Positions 52,852 through 62,998 of a DNA stretch of 64,000 nucleotides are shown piece after piece; the stretch's first letter is position 1, and the number at the start of each line of letters is the position of its first letter. Under the pieces are notes generated by a model. The model was not told where the DNA came from. It ran no database searches and was given only the letters and a program-made list of their open reading frames with translations. Origin of the DNA: CAZDIO01 sp964505555 (GTDB lineage Bacteria > Bdellovibrionota_C > UBA2361 > SZUA-149 > CAZDIO01). The stretch is taken from NCBI GenBank assembly GCA_964505555.1, contig CAZDIO010000067.1:56367-120366 (forward strand). Direction: 5' to 3'. Position numbers and translations under genes: made by a program.

Positions 52852-54021
52852 CTAAAGACGCTTGAGGTAGGCAGCAATCGCTTGTTTGTCTCGTTCCTTA
52901 AGCCCTTGAAAAAATGGCCACGGACAGAAGCGTCCATCGGATTTCACTCCTTCTGGAGAGCTTCCAGTACTTAAGTACGTAACGATATCCTTTTCAGCCC
53001 ATGTAATTAACCCTGTAGAGGAATTGCCACGAATATCTGGACCAAGGACAGGAAAAACCCCCTCACGTAACGCTTGTTCATGAAAGCTTGGGGTCGACTC
53101 ATTCTCATTCACCGTTTCTTCAGGTTCTTGTTTAGAGGTGGTTAATTTTTCTTTTCCCTCATCAGATAGATAAGGCATGAGTTCCTCTGGATTTGCTTCT
53201 CGTTGTAAAGTTAATCGTTCCCAGAGTGAACGAAGTCGAGAAAGGAGCGGCCTCTTCTGACCAACCGTTCCTGCAAAAAGTCTATCTTCTGATCCAGCTC
53301 CTCCGCCTGCCGTATGACAAGTTTTACACCTTGCTACTTGGTGCGAAAGATATCTTCCGTAGTGCCAATCATCACCTTCAACAGGAGCCGGAACATATCC
53401 CGCAAATTCCTGATGTTGTGAAAACAGCCCCCACCTTCTTCGTTCAAATTGCCCTAAAACCCGTCGCTCATGAGCCGCAGACACTGGTTGCAAAGAAAAG
53501 AGATAGATCGCCACAGAATACGCATCTTGATCGGAAAGCCAACGATACCCGTTATGAAGATCCAGCGAGAGGGGTTTTCCATCTTTGTCAATTGAGGCAC
53601 GAATAGCTCGCACAACCTCAGCAATATTCCATGAACCGATCCCCGTATTGAGATCAGGGGTAATGTTTGGAGCTACAACAAAACCAAACCGATCATACAT
53701 GGTTCTTCCACCAGAGAGTGCAGCTGAAGTGTCCCCTGCTCTCTCTCCATGACACGATCCACAAGCAGCCACAGATTGCACGAGATACCTTCCCCGTTCT
53801 TGAAGTTCAAGAAGTTTTTGATCTCCAACAAGCGATAATTTTTCAATTTTTTTAAAATCTCCAAAAACATTTTGAAGAAGTTCTGGGCTGTACCAAGGAT
53901 TTGATTGAGCTTTTTGTGTAAACGTATCTTCACTAGTCTTTGTTGCACAACCAACGATCACCACCGTTCCAATAGAAAGGATCGTATTGATAAGAAGCAG
54001 AAAAAATCGCTGGCGCACCAT
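52852..54021 (-). CDS. Two-heme cytochrome c family lipoprotein
   Basis: 389 residues with a signal peptide and lipobox IVGC (Cys25). Two heme attachment motifs are visible: CGSCH (Cys87-His91) and CKTCH (about residue 227). The layout resembles the cytochrome subunits of membrane dehydrogenases such as alcohol dehydrogenase, which usually have three hemes. A third CxxCH is missing although the C-terminal GxxxDxxxIAAYL region remains. No partner dehydrogenase is adjacent. Confidence 0.87.
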   Translation of the reverse strand: MVRQRFFLLLINTILSIGTVVIVGCATKTSEDTFTQKAQSNPWYSPELLQNVFGDFKKIEKLSLVGDQKLLELQERGRYLVQSVAACGSCHGERAGDTSAALSGGRTMYDRFGFVVAPNITPDLNTGIGSWNIAEVVRAIRASIDKDGKPLSLDLHNGYRWLSDQDAYSVAIYLFSLQPVSAAHERRVLGQFERRRWGLFSQHQEFAGYVPAPVEGDDWHYGRYLSHQVARCKTCHTAGGGAGSEDRLFAGTVGQKRPLLSRLRSLWERLTLQREANPEELMPYLSDEGKEKLTTSKQEPEETVNENESTPSFHEQALREGVFPVLGPDIRGNSSTGLITWAEKDIVTYLSTGSSPEGVKSDGRFCPWPFFQGLKERDKQAIAAYLKRL

Positions 54022-54059
54022 TTCCTTTTTTCTTCCTTCTCTTTCCTCGATATCTTGTC

Positions 54060-55634
54060 TTACTCGACTTTCAAAGTCAGGAAGATGGTGTTCTCATTTC
54101 GGCGAATAAGTAAAAGTAACGGCTTATTCTTTTTAATGCCTTTGATTGCTTGACGAAACTCCTTAACCGCATTGACCGGCTTTGAATCAACTTCAAGGAT
54201 AACATCTCGCTGCATAATGCCTGAGGACTCCGCCGCACTATCTGGCACAACCTGAGAAACAATCACCCCTTTGTCATCTGATAAACCTAGACTACTAACA
54301 ATATCCGGAGTGATTTCTTGAACTGTCAAGCCAAGTTCATTTTCCTCTTGAGGCACTTGAGTTGGAGAATCCTCTTTATCAACAAGCTTTAGTATCGCTA
54401 CTTTTACTGTTTCAGACTTCCCTTGACGAATGTATTTAATAGAAACTGTTTTTCCAATCGGTGTTTCTGCTACCATTAAAGGAAGATGGTCATTCTCAAT
54501 TACTTCTCTTCCATCATATTCTATAATTACATCACCTCGACGAATACCAGCTTTTGCCGCAGGACTCTCCTCCATAACATCAGCCACAAGAGCTCCTTTG
54601 GCATTCTCAAGTTTCAGTGCATCGGCCATATCTTGAGATACAGGTTGAATAAGCACACCTAACCAACCCCGAGTTACCGATCCTCTCTCATGAAGCTGGG
54701 TAATAATTTTTTTTGCAAGATTACTTGGAATGGCGAATCCAATTCCGATGTTAAATCCCGATGACCCCATACGACCAGGGCTAAAAATCGCTGAATTTAC
54801 ACCGATCACTTCGCCATGAGAGTTAAACAATGGTCCTCCCGAATTGCCTGGATTGATAGAAGCATCTGTTTGAATAAAATCATCATACGGTCCTCCACCG
54901 GGAACCTTTCGGCCTTTCGCCGAAACGATTCCCACCGTCACCGTATGCCCGAGCCGAAAGGGGTTCCCAATGGCAATGACCCAGTCACCAGGCACCGTTT
55001 CATCTGAGTTTCCAACAACCACATACGGAAGGGAATAAGGAACCTCAATTTTTAGCAACGCAAGATCCGTCTTTAGATCTTTCCCAACAACTTTTGCTTC
55101 ATAAGAACGTTTGTCATCTTTTAATGTAACAAGAATCTTTGTTGCTTTATCAACAACATGGTTATTCGTTACGATGTATCCAGATGGATTGATAATAAAA
55201 CCACTTCCCAAACTGTGTGTCTTAAAAGATCTCTGATTCATCTCTGGTGGGAGTTGAAAAAAGAACTCAAAGGGAAAACGTTGATTCTCGTCCCCCTGAT
55301 CGGGAGCTCCAAAACGTTGATTCCCACGAGGTTGGTTTGGAGAGAGGGTCTCTTTTCCCTCCGTAGAGATATTCACAACACTTGGCCCAAGTTTCTCAAT
55401 AACTGGCGCAAAGCTCGGCAGGTTAAGCTCGACCAGTGGCTCTTTGGCGCCATTTTCACTCTCAGGCCAAAGATTATTTTCAGCTGCACATGGTTTGTAT
55501 AAACAAAGCAAGCTAAAGAAAAATGAGAGCACGACAAGTGCTCCACTATAATTAAAATCGTTACGTTTAAAACTGTTATGTTTGAAAAATTTATTCAATC
55601 GTTCCGCTTTCATTTTAGTTTTATGCTCATCCAT
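54060..55634 (-). CDS. DegP/DegQ-type periplasmic serine protease
   Basis: 524 residues. An N-terminal hydrophobic export segment is followed by a trypsin-like domain with His159 (NNHVVD), Asp190 (DLALLKI) and Ser265 (NPGNSGGPLF). Two PDZ domains follow (GWLGVLIQPVSQDMADAL region and the GVIVSQVVPDSAAESSGI region). It degrades or refolds misfolded envelope proteins. The start could be the ATG at 55613 instead. Confidence 0.93.
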   Translation of the reverse strand: MDEHKTKMKAERLNKFFKHNSFKRNDFNYSGALVVLSFFFSLLCLYKPCAAENNLWPESENGAKEPLVELNLPSFAPVIEKLGPSVVNISTEGKETLSPNQPRGNQRFGAPDQGDENQRFPFEFFFQLPPEMNQRSFKTHSLGSGFIINPSGYIVTNNHVVDKATKILVTLKDDKRSYEAKVVGKDLKTDLALLKIEVPYSLPYVVVGNSDETVPGDWVIAIGNPFRLGHTVTVGIVSAKGRKVPGGGPYDDFIQTDASINPGNSGGPLFNSHGEVIGVNSAIFSPGRMGSSGFNIGIGFAIPSNLAKKIITQLHERGSVTRGWLGVLIQPVSQDMADALKLENAKGALVADVMEESPAAKAGIRRGDVIIEYDGREVIENDHLPLMVAETPIGKTVSIKYIRQGKSETVKVAILKLVDKEDSPTQVPQEENELGLTVQEITPDIVSSLGLSDDKGVIVSQVVPDSAAESSGIMQRDVILEVDSKPVNAVKEFRQAIKGIKKNKPLLLLIRRNENTIFLTLKVE

Positions 55635-55640
55635 CGAGTC

Positions 55641-56141
55641 TCATTTCAATCCCGCTTTTCTCACATAGGCCATACGTAAACTTGCAAGCACATCCTCTAA
55701 GAGCTTTCCTTCCTCTGGGGTGAGATTTCCTTTCGTCTTTGCTTGAAGCATCCCGATAATTTCAATCGTTTCTCTTGCCGCTTCAGGGTGGTACATTACT
55801 TGTTGTGATTCGGGATTTGGTACTTCACCAAGCATAACTAAAGCTTGAGTCGCAAGACTAATAAGAAAGGATGAAAAATCTACCCCCTCCATTCCCTGTG
55901 GTTGAGTGTCTTGTTCTTGTACTGTTTGTGGCGAGACATTGGTGCGCCCATCAACCTCCATTTTTGGCGTAGAATGAGATTGTTTCTCTACGGGTTTTTC
56001 CTTGGGTTGCTCTTTTTTTGGTTGCGCATCTTTGCGCTCAGCTGTCGCCTTTTCTTCTCCAGGTCGACTCTCCCCAGAACTATCAAAGCGCCGCTTATCT
56101 ACAACCCGAAAACCTAAACCATCATCTTTTTCTCGATCCAT
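55641..56141 (-). CDS. DUF1844 protein
   Basis: 166 residues: a charged, low-complexity N-terminal half (Lys/Glu/Gln/Pro-rich) and a C-terminal helical domain with FSSFLISLATQALVMLGEVP and the LEDVLASLRMAYV end, matching DUF1844. The function is unknown; the family is found in deltaproteobacterial and acidobacterial-type genomes. It is directly upstream of the DegP-type protease with a six-base gap. Confidence 0.85.
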   Translation of the reverse strand: MDREKDDGLGFRVVDKRRFDSSGESRPGEEKATAERKDAQPKKEQPKEKPVEKQSHSTPKMEVDGRTNVSPQTVQEQDTQPQGMEGVDFSSFLISLATQALVMLGEVPNPESQQVMYHPEAARETIEIIGMLQAKTKGNLTPEEGKLLEDVLASLRMAYVRKAGLK

Positions 56142-56516
56142 TTTCTACTTTCTTTAAGGAAACTTCATTTACTACTTAAGAGGAGCTATTAATTACCTTG
56201 AAACAAAAGAATACACGAAAACCTACGCGGACACCTAACCACTGTCAACTATAAGTAGAAATAGCACCTCGCTAGAATCAAACGATATTTCCCCACCAAT
56301 TCCACACAATTAAGATGACACATTTCAAGCTCTCCCTTCCATCTCCCTCCTTGCTTACTAAGTAGCCTCATTTTACAACCTCTCTAGACGGACGCGGTAT
56401 CAATCACATTCACAGGCCATCGAACACGCAGAAACTTATAAATAACCGGAACGCAAACATCTAAATAACGTTAAACTTCTATTGATCAAGCTCAAAAGAA
56501 TTACATAGATGAGAGA
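56142..56516. other. Gene-free gap of about 375 bases
   Basis: AT-rich divergent region between the DUF1844 gene and the MBL hydrolase gene. I see no repeats, hairpins or convincing promoter. Promoters for both genes presumably lie here. Confidence 0.5.
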
Positions 56517-57308
56517 ATGAAAATTACCGTATTAGGAACTGGAACTTCAACAGGGGTTCCAGTAGCTGGTTGCAAATGCTCTGTGTGTAGCTCTCTAAAT
56601 GATAAAAACAAGCGTTTGCGAACTTCGGTGTACATAGAGACCGAAAGTATGCCCTCACGAGGTCTGCTCATCGATACCAGCACAGACTTTCGAGCTCAAG
56701 CGCTTCGTGCTTCCCTAAGTCGAATTGACTCTGTATTTTACACCCATACTCATGCAGATCATATCTTTGGTATTGACGATCTCCGCAGTTATAATTTTAT
56801 TCAAAAAACCGTTATTCCGGTCTATGCAAGCAAAGCAAGTGCTGAGGAACTGAAACGGTTATTTCACTATGCGTTCTTCTCAGATCCTACTTATGAAGGC
56901 GGTGCTCCCCCCAAACTCGAACTTCATCCGATCGATCCCTACGTTCCAGTAAATATATTTGGCTTAGAAATCACCCCTCTCCCCGTGCTTCATGGACGTA
57001 TGGAGGTGTTTGGATATCGCATAGGAAAGTTTGCCTACCTGACGGACTGCTCTCATATTCCTGAAGCGACACGAGAACTCCTGAGCGGTCTTGATATTCT
57101 TATTCTCGATGGTCTACGCATCAGAGCTCATCCCACGCACTTCACCCTTGCACAAGCAGTCAACGAGGTCGAACAGATCAAGCCAAAAAGTACTTACTTA
57201 ACCCATATCTCGCATGAGCTAGATCACGAGGTAGGCAATCAGACATTGAGTGAACTTACCGAACTCTCTGTCCAATTAGCGTATGATGGCCTTGTACTAA
57301 GTTGCTAA
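56517..57308 (+). CDS. Metallo-beta-lactamase-fold hydrolase (PhnP-like)
   Basis: 263 residues. The N-terminal GTGTSTGVPVAGCKCSVC, with its CxC(x2)C cluster, resembles the structural-zinc loop of PhnP phosphodiesterases. The active-site motif is THTHADHIFGIDDLR (HxHxDH), then VLHGRMEVFGYRIG and a late THISHELDHE. Probable cyclic phosphodiesterase; the substrate is not known. Its end overlaps ispD's end by four bases (convergent genes). Confidence 0.88.
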   Translation: MKITVLGTGTSTGVPVAGCKCSVCSSLNDKNKRLRTSVYIETESMPSRGLLIDTSTDFRAQALRASLSRIDSVFYTHTHADHIFGIDDLRSYNFIQKTVIPVYASKASAEELKRLFHYAFFSDPTYEGGAPPKLELHPIDPYVPVNIFGLEITPLPVLHGRMEVFGYRIGKFAYLTDCSHIPEATRELLSGLDILILDGLRIRAHPTHFTLAQAVNEVEQIKPKSTYLTHISHELDHEVGNQTLSELTELSVQLAYDGLVLSC

Positions 57309-58036
57309 CAACGTCCTTCTTCCTCTCCAAAGGATTGAGAAATATAAGTTAGATCTTCCGCTGTGGTAATCTTAAGGTTATCTCTTCTTCCCCGGACGAG
57401 GCTTACTTTTTTTCCAAGACGTTCAACAAGTTCACTATCATCGGTACCAAGATACCCTTCCTCACGAGCTTTTCTATGCGCATGCAATAACCAATCAAAA
57501 CGAAACACCTGAGGAGTTTGTACTCCCCAAATGCCTTTTCGACTAACAGTCCCAATAAGTTCCTCCTCTAAAGAGACCTCCTTAAGCGTATCCGTGATCG
57601 GATAACCAAGAATTGCAGCTCCCGTTTCTCTCCCCTTGAGAGCCACCTCTTTTATAAGCTGAGGAGGACATTGAGGCCTTGCACCGTCGTGGATCAGCAC
57701 ATGTTCTACATTTTTTTCTATTTTCTTTTCTCCTTTCTCCGCAAGGGCACAAAGACCACAGAAAACTGATTCCTGACGGGTCTTTCCACCAAGAATTACG
57801 GATATTGGAATCGTATCTTTGAGCGCCACGAGAGCCTCTTCAACGCTTTCTTTGTCCGATGATCGCGCCACAATTATTATACTACGACATACTTCTGCGT
57901 TGATTACAGATTGAACGCTCCTGACAAGGACCGTATCTCCCTTCCCGAAAGGGAGTAAGACTTTTGAACTCACCCCAGCAGGGAGATCAAGTCTCATCCG
58001 ACTACTCTCTCCTGCAGCAGGTATTATCGCATACAT
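57305..58036 (-). CDS. ispD: 2-C-methyl-D-erythritol 4-phosphate cytidylyltransferase
   Basis: IspD makes CDP-methylerythritol in the non-mevalonate isoprenoid pathway. The CTP-binding AIIPAAGESSRM, the VLIHDGARPQCP motif and the C-terminal DDSELVERLGKKV are present. The frame opens at 58084, but the family N-terminus begins at the ATG at 58036. It is 243 residues, a normal length. ispF, often fused or adjacent, is not seen. Confidence 0.92.
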   Translation of the reverse strand: MYAIIPAAGESSRMRLDLPAGVSSKVLLPFGKGDTVLVRSVQSVINAEVCRSIIIVARSSDKESVEEALVALKDTIPISVILGGKTRQESVFCGLCALAEKGEKKIEKNVEHVLIHDGARPQCPPQLIKEVALKGRETGAAILGYPITDTLKEVSLEEELIGTVSRKGIWGVQTPQVFRFDWLLHAHRKAREEGYLGTDDSELVERLGKKVSLVRGRRDNLKITTAEDLTYISQSFGEEEGRC

Positions 58037-58142
58037 AGAAGTATCAGGTTGGGTGCAAATAGTTTGCACAAAAAACATTAGCACATTTGGCGAGCAGACC
58101 TCTTAGCCCGAACCAAGACAAACGAATCTCTCACGGAGAGAG

Positions 58143-58667
58143 TTATGCTGCCTGCTGTTCAAATAAGGCTTGCAACTCGCGCTTGATATTGTCTTCGGAG
58201 CTTGATTTCGCAATAGAGATCTCTTTAACCAGGAGTCCTCGTGCCGTATCGAGCATCTTTCGCTCACCAAAGGAAAGCTCTTTATCTGTTTTTAGAACAC
58301 AAAGATCTCGAATAACGGTCGCAATTTCAAACACTGAGCCCGTCTTTATCTTTTGTGAATACTCACGATAACGCCGGTTCCAAGTCTGAGTATCAACAAC
58401 GACATTTCGATCACGAAGAATGTCATAAACTTTGTCGACTGTCTTTCGATCGACAATACACCGTAATCCAACTCGTTCTACCTGGCCAACCGGAATCCGA
58501 ACGGTCATCCCAGTTTCAAGGATCGTAATTTTATAAAAGCTCTGTTGTGAGCCACCTACTTTAAGGATCTCGATATCATCTATCGAACCAACCCCATGCC
58601 CCGGATAAACAACTTTATCACCAACTTTAAATAAGGAATTTTTCAAACTTTCACTCGCCAATTTCAT
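58143..58667 (-). CDS. CarD-family transcription regulator
   Basis: 174 residues with the RNA-polymerase-binding CarD/TRCF-like domain (FKVGDKVVYPGHGVGSIDDI) followed by the helical DNA-binding part (RDLCVLKTDKELSFGERKML). CarD/CdnL proteins bind the polymerase beta subunit and stabilise open promoters. The ATG at 58667 sits right behind GGGGGGA; a TTG at 58676 is an alternative. Confidence 0.93.
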   Translation of the reverse strand: MKLASESLKNSLFKVGDKVVYPGHGVGSIDDIEILKVGGSQQSFYKITILETGMTVRIPVGQVERVGLRCIVDRKTVDKVYDILRDRNVVVDTQTWNRRYREYSQKIKTGSVFEIATVIRDLCVLKTDKELSFGERKMLDTARGLLVKEISIAKSSSEDNIKRELQALFEQQAA

Positions 58668-58821
58668 TCCCCCCAATCTTTAATTTATCCGCCGCTGATT
58701 AGATCGCATTTGTTTAGATCATACTGAAAAGGCACAGGACTACTTATTCATGAACGATACATCAAGAGTTGACCGAATTATCACATGAACGAGTTAACTT
58801 TTTACGAAGTCGAAGGGTGAA

Positions 58822-59412
58822 CTATACACCAGAACGCATATCTTGGTCAAACAACCCAAGCGGAATAAGCTTCCCATTAAACATTTTACCACGAAACATG
58901 AGATAATCACGTTGAGATAAGGTTCGTGAGAGGACTAACGCATCTTCTAAATTATCATGATAGTACTGCCGCCTTAAACCGGCAACTTGAAAGCCTAGAT
59001 TAGAATAGAGACGTTGCGCAGAGAAGTTGCTGGTACGAACCTCCAGTGTTGCATACCGAGCACCTCGTTCAATTGATTCCGAAATAATGAAACAAAGTAG
59101 CGCACGACCAAGTCCGAGGCGACGATACTTTTGATCCACCGTGAGATTCAAAATATGAAGCTCTTCTGCAACAAGATGATTAAAACAATGAGCAACAAGG
59201 GCTTTGCCATTAGTAATTCCTGCAATAAAGGCGATGTCTTTAATAAATTCCCGTGAAAACAACTCTCGTGACCACGGACACGGGTAGGAAAGATTATCTA
59301 AAGCTACGACCTGCTCCAACCACTCCTTACCTAAAAATGCACAATGCGGAAAAGAACTGTTGTCAGGATATCTTTCCGTATAATTTTCAGGTTCATGTCT
59401 CTCTTCAAACAT
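58822..59412 (-). CDS. rimI: RimI-type N-acetyltransferase
   Basis: 196 residues of the GNAT fold: LNLTVDQKYRRLGLGRALLC contains the acetyl-CoA-binding RxxGxG motif, and ATLEVRTSNFSAQRLYSNLGF is typical of RimI, which acetylates ribosomal protein S18 and other N-termini. Both ends are longer than the roughly 150-residue core. The ATG at 59412 has AGGTGG upstream; the gene follows pheT directly. Confidence 0.85.
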   Translation of the reverse strand: MFEERHEPENYTERYPDNSSFPHCAFLGKEWLEQVVALDNLSYPCPWSRELFSREFIKDIAFIAGITNGKALVAHCFNHLVAEELHILNLTVDQKYRRLGLGRALLCFIISESIERGARYATLEVRTSNFSAQRLYSNLGFQVAGLRRQYYHDNLEDALVLSRTLSQRDYLMFRGKMFNGKLIPLGLFDQDMRSGV

Positions 59413-59421
59413 TTTATCCAC

Positions 59422-61935
59422 CTACGATCGTAGAGAAAATGCACTATCCATCACAGAAGTTATTACCTGCTGCTGAATCGCAGTGAGCTCACTTCCAGAA
59501 AGAGTTCTATCATTTGCTTGGAAAAAAAGCTTTACTGAAATGCTTTTTGTTCCAAGAGGAAGTGGTTCTCCAGTATACACTTGAAGTACTTCGATTTTTT
59601 TTAGAACACTCCCTGAAACAGCTTTGAAGAGGAGATTTTCTAGCTCTAAAAATGGTGTTTTTTCTGGCATAATCACGGAGATTTCAAAAAACGATTCTGG
59701 ATATTTCGCAAGCGGAATGTAGAACTCCTGGAAATCTTCATTATCAAGGAGCAAATCAAGATCAAGTTCTGCACAAACCGTTCGAGCAGAATTATTTTCA
59801 AGAAATGAAGAGTTGACCTCACTGATAACCCCAAGGGAGTTACCAGACAGCCTCAACGCTGCATTTCGATAAGGATGCATCCAAGGACGGGAGCAAGAAA
59901 CGTTTGAAGAGGATTCATCAATCTGCGTGGGTTCAAAATCAAGCGGGGTTCGGGTCAGCAGTCGCACAACTCTTCTTAGAGTATCTGCAAGTCCATAGAA
60001 ACATGCTCCACTCATAAGTTTCACAGAAAGAGCCTCCGCAAGCTCCTCCTCTTTTCGACCAAGTGAATAGGCGAGGGTCAATAGTCGACGCTCTTTTATC
60101 GCTGGATTCTTTGGATCAGCGGATCGAGCTCCACTGATTGCATGATAACTTCGACCAAGCTCGAAGAGAAGAAACGTCGAGGTAAAACGAGCGTTTCGAT
60201 TTACAACCTCTAGCATGCCAGGAATTAAACTACTTCGAAGTACCCGGCATTCAGCATCAATTGGGTTTTCCAAAACAATGAGATCTTCACTGGAGTAACC
60301 CATTTTTTGCGCTGTATCGGCATTCATAAACGAGTAATTGTATATCTGTGAAAAACCTAGGGCACGAAGTGAATCTTGGAGTGTATTTTCTAAAATCTGA
60401 ATTTTCCGACTAATCTGAGCTCGAGACTCGATCAGTGGCGCTTGTTCTTGAATATTTTCATACCCATACACCCGACCAACTTCTTCAACGAGATCCTCTA
60501 CAATCTCAATATCTCGAGTGGCTCGATAATACGGAACTTTCGCTCGTTCTTCTCCTTTGAAATTCTCCGCGCTAAAACCAAGGTTTTTAAGAATGGAAGC
60601 GATCTCCGTTTCCGGAACTGGGGCACCTAATCGTTTTTGGATAAATTTTGGAGAGAAGCTAATGCTGACTGGCTTTGGCGGCGACACAAAGGACTCTGTG
60701 ACCTCGCTTGCCTCTACTCCTGGCTGTACAGAACGCAATATTTCATAAAAACGATGAGCGGCAAGAGGAACACTATAAGGGGACTGATTTTTTTCAAACC
60801 GGTTTGATGCATCAGTTCGTAATTGGTGTCTTTTGGTTGTTAATCGTAGAAGCACCGGATCGAAATTTGCGCTTTCAAGAAAGAGATCTGTGGTTGAATC
60901 TTTAATAGAAGTATCTTTTCCACCAATCACACCAGCTAAAGCGATCGCCGAGCGCGTGTCGGCAATAACAACATCTTCCGTAGTAAGTTTTCGCTCAATA
61001 TCATCAAGAGCTAAAAAGCGCTCTTCTTCCTTTGCCATTCGCACGGCAATAGTCTCTCCCGACAATGTGCGTATGTCATATGCATGGTTTGGTTGTCCAA
61101 CGTCATGCATCACGTAATTACTGAGATCAATTAAAAAACTTCGTATACCTGCTCCAACCGCATGAAGCCTTCGTCTCATCCACAACGGAGAACGCTCTGA
61201 ACGAACTCCTCGAAATTCAATCCCCATAAACCGACTACATTTGGTTTGTGAATCAATCCGGATGGTAAACCCACTTTTTTTCGCACCAAGCTTGGCTAAT
61301 CGTTCTCTTCCTGCTTCAGTATCATCAGCAAGGAGATCAAATTGGAATTTAAGTGGTCGGTGCAAAATTGCAGAAACCTCTCGGGCAAAACCAAAATGCC
61401 CCCAGAGGTCAGGACGATGAGTTAATGACTTATTATCAATAACCAAAACGGTGTCTGGCCTTCCCACCACCTTAGCGATTCCCTCCCCGGGCTTCCCTTG
61501 ATCAGAGCTCACTACAAAAATGCCCTCGTGATCACTTCCAATTCCTAACTCAAGTTCAGAAACTAAGACCCCATGGCTTTGCACCCCAGAAATTTCCCGA
61601 GATTCAATCTGCTTTAAGCTTTCATTATTTTTTTCATACACAACTCCACCAGGTGGAACATATACTACCAGTTGACCCTCTCGACAGTTCTCTGCACCGC
61701 AAACTACCTGAACAGCACTCTTTCCGTCGTGTAGAGAGACGATGGAGATCTCTTTTTTCGTTTGATGTGGCTTTACGCTCTGAATCAACGCAATTACGGC
61801 ACTCTGAATTGGCTCCCCTGACCTCTCGATAGCATCAACTTCTGCAACTCGGGTGGTGATGAGATCGCAAAAAGCTTGATCCGATAGATCTTCAAAATCT
61901 ACATACTGGGAGAGCCATTCACGGGAGATTTTCAT
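59422..61935 (-). CDS. pheT: Phenylalanyl-tRNA synthetase beta subunit
   Basis: 837 residues. An N-terminal tRNA-binding OB domain (VVCGAENCREGQLVVYVPPG) is followed by the B3/B4 editing region with WMRRRLHAVGAGIRSFLIDL, the B5 domain, the catalytic-like module with YNYSFMNADTAQKMG, and the C-terminal FDX-ACB domain (YPESFFEISVIMPEKTPF). It is slightly longer than typical bacterial PheT. Confidence 0.96.
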   Translation of the reverse strand: MKISREWLSQYVDFEDLSDQAFCDLITTRVAEVDAIERSGEPIQSAVIALIQSVKPHQTKKEISIVSLHDGKSAVQVVCGAENCREGQLVVYVPPGGVVYEKNNESLKQIESREISGVQSHGVLVSELELGIGSDHEGIFVVSSDQGKPGEGIAKVVGRPDTVLVIDNKSLTHRPDLWGHFGFAREVSAILHRPLKFQFDLLADDTEAGRERLAKLGAKKSGFTIRIDSQTKCSRFMGIEFRGVRSERSPLWMRRRLHAVGAGIRSFLIDLSNYVMHDVGQPNHAYDIRTLSGETIAVRMAKEEERFLALDDIERKLTTEDVVIADTRSAIALAGVIGGKDTSIKDSTTDLFLESANFDPVLLRLTTKRHQLRTDASNRFEKNQSPYSVPLAAHRFYEILRSVQPGVEASEVTESFVSPPKPVSISFSPKFIQKRLGAPVPETEIASILKNLGFSAENFKGEERAKVPYYRATRDIEIVEDLVEEVGRVYGYENIQEQAPLIESRAQISRKIQILENTLQDSLRALGFSQIYNYSFMNADTAQKMGYSSEDLIVLENPIDAECRVLRSSLIPGMLEVVNRNARFTSTFLLFELGRSYHAISGARSADPKNPAIKERRLLTLAYSLGRKEEELAEALSVKLMSGACFYGLADTLRRVVRLLTRTPLDFEPTQIDESSSNVSCSRPWMHPYRNAALRLSGNSLGVISEVNSSFLENNSARTVCAELDLDLLLDNEDFQEFYIPLAKYPESFFEISVIMPEKTPFLELENLLFKAVSGSVLKKIEVLQVYTGEPLPLGTKSISVKLFFQANDRTLSGSELTAIQQQVITSVMDSAFSLRS

Positions 61936-61975
61936 CGATGTATATTGTTATACTATTTAACGATCATTTTATTAA

Positions 61976-62968
61976 TCAATGAAACTGTTTTAGAAATCGA
62001 AGATCACCACCCTGGAGATGTCGAATGTCATCAATTTGATAACGAGACATGACAAGCCTACTAAGGCCCAATCCAAAAGCAAAAGCACTCCACTCCTGTG
62101 GATCAATTCCTCCATACTCAAGTACTTTTGGATGAACTAAGCCACAGGGAAGCAATTCAAGCCATCTTCCCTGAAACCAAATATCAAGCTCAAATCCAGG
62201 TTCGACAAAGGGGAAATATCCAGGCCGAAGGCGTATTTTTTGCTCGCTACCATAAATTTCTCGTAACAGAGTTTTCATAAAATAAATCAGGTGACCAATA
62301 TTTACATCGCGATCGACCATCATTCCTTCCATTTGATAAAACGTATGTTCATGGGAGGCATCGATTCGCTCATACCGAAAGCATCGACCTGGGGCGACAA
62401 TTCTCAGCGGTGGTTTCATCTGTTGTAGTGAACGCACCTGAATTGAAGAGGTATGGGTGCGGAGAAGATATCCTGTTGTTGTCCAGAAGGTATCTTGCAT
62501 ATCTCGAGCTGGGTGTGTTTTTGGCACATTGAGAGCTTCAAAATTATTATATTCACTTTCTACCTCAGGACCATCTACAACAGAAAATCCCAAGCCGATA
62601 AATATTCTCTCTAGCTCCCGTTGAACGTTGGTCAGAGGATGAAGAGAGCCGGGTCCAGAAGTGAGTAGTGGTGCTGAAAGCGGTAAGGTAACATCGATCC
62701 ATTCGTTTTCCAGGCGTGTATTTTCTAGAAGTGAGAGGATCTCTTTCCGTCGGGACTCATAGAGGGATTCTAATTCGACTTTAAGCCGATTGAGGCTCGC
62801 CCCCATCTCTCGACGTTCTTGATCGTTTTTTGATCCCAGTTCTTTCATGAGCAAAAAAAGTTCGCTCTTTTTGCCAAGTGAAGTATTTTTTGCAGAATCG
62901 AGATCTGAAAGCGTAGTGGCAGCGCGGATCTGAGAAAGAGCTTTTTCTTTTAGCTTACTAAGGTCCAC
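61976..62968 (-). CDS. pheS: Phenylalanyl-tRNA synthetase alpha subunit
   Basis: 330 residues of class II synthetase. An N-terminal coiled coil is followed by HPLTNVQRELERIFIGLGF, motif 2 (RCFRYERIDASHEHTFYQME) and motif 3 (FAFGLGLSRLVMSRYQIDDI). The start is GTG at 62968. It precedes pheT by 40 bases. Confidence 0.96.
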   Translation of the reverse strand: MDLSKLKEKALSQIRAATTLSDLDSAKNTSLGKKSELFLLMKELGSKNDQERREMGASLNRLKVELESLYESRRKEILSLLENTRLENEWIDVTLPLSAPLLTSGPGSLHPLTNVQRELERIFIGLGFSVVDGPEVESEYNNFEALNVPKTHPARDMQDTFWTTTGYLLRTHTSSIQVRSLQQMKPPLRIVAPGRCFRYERIDASHEHTFYQMEGMMVDRDVNIGHLIYFMKTLLREIYGSEQKIRLRPGYFPFVEPGFELDIWFQGRWLELLPCGLVHPKVLEYGGIDPQEWSAFAFGLGLSRLVMSRYQIDDIRHLQGGDLRFLKQFH

Positions 62969-62998
62969 TCCGCGCGACTCGTTGTTTTGGTGGAGTGA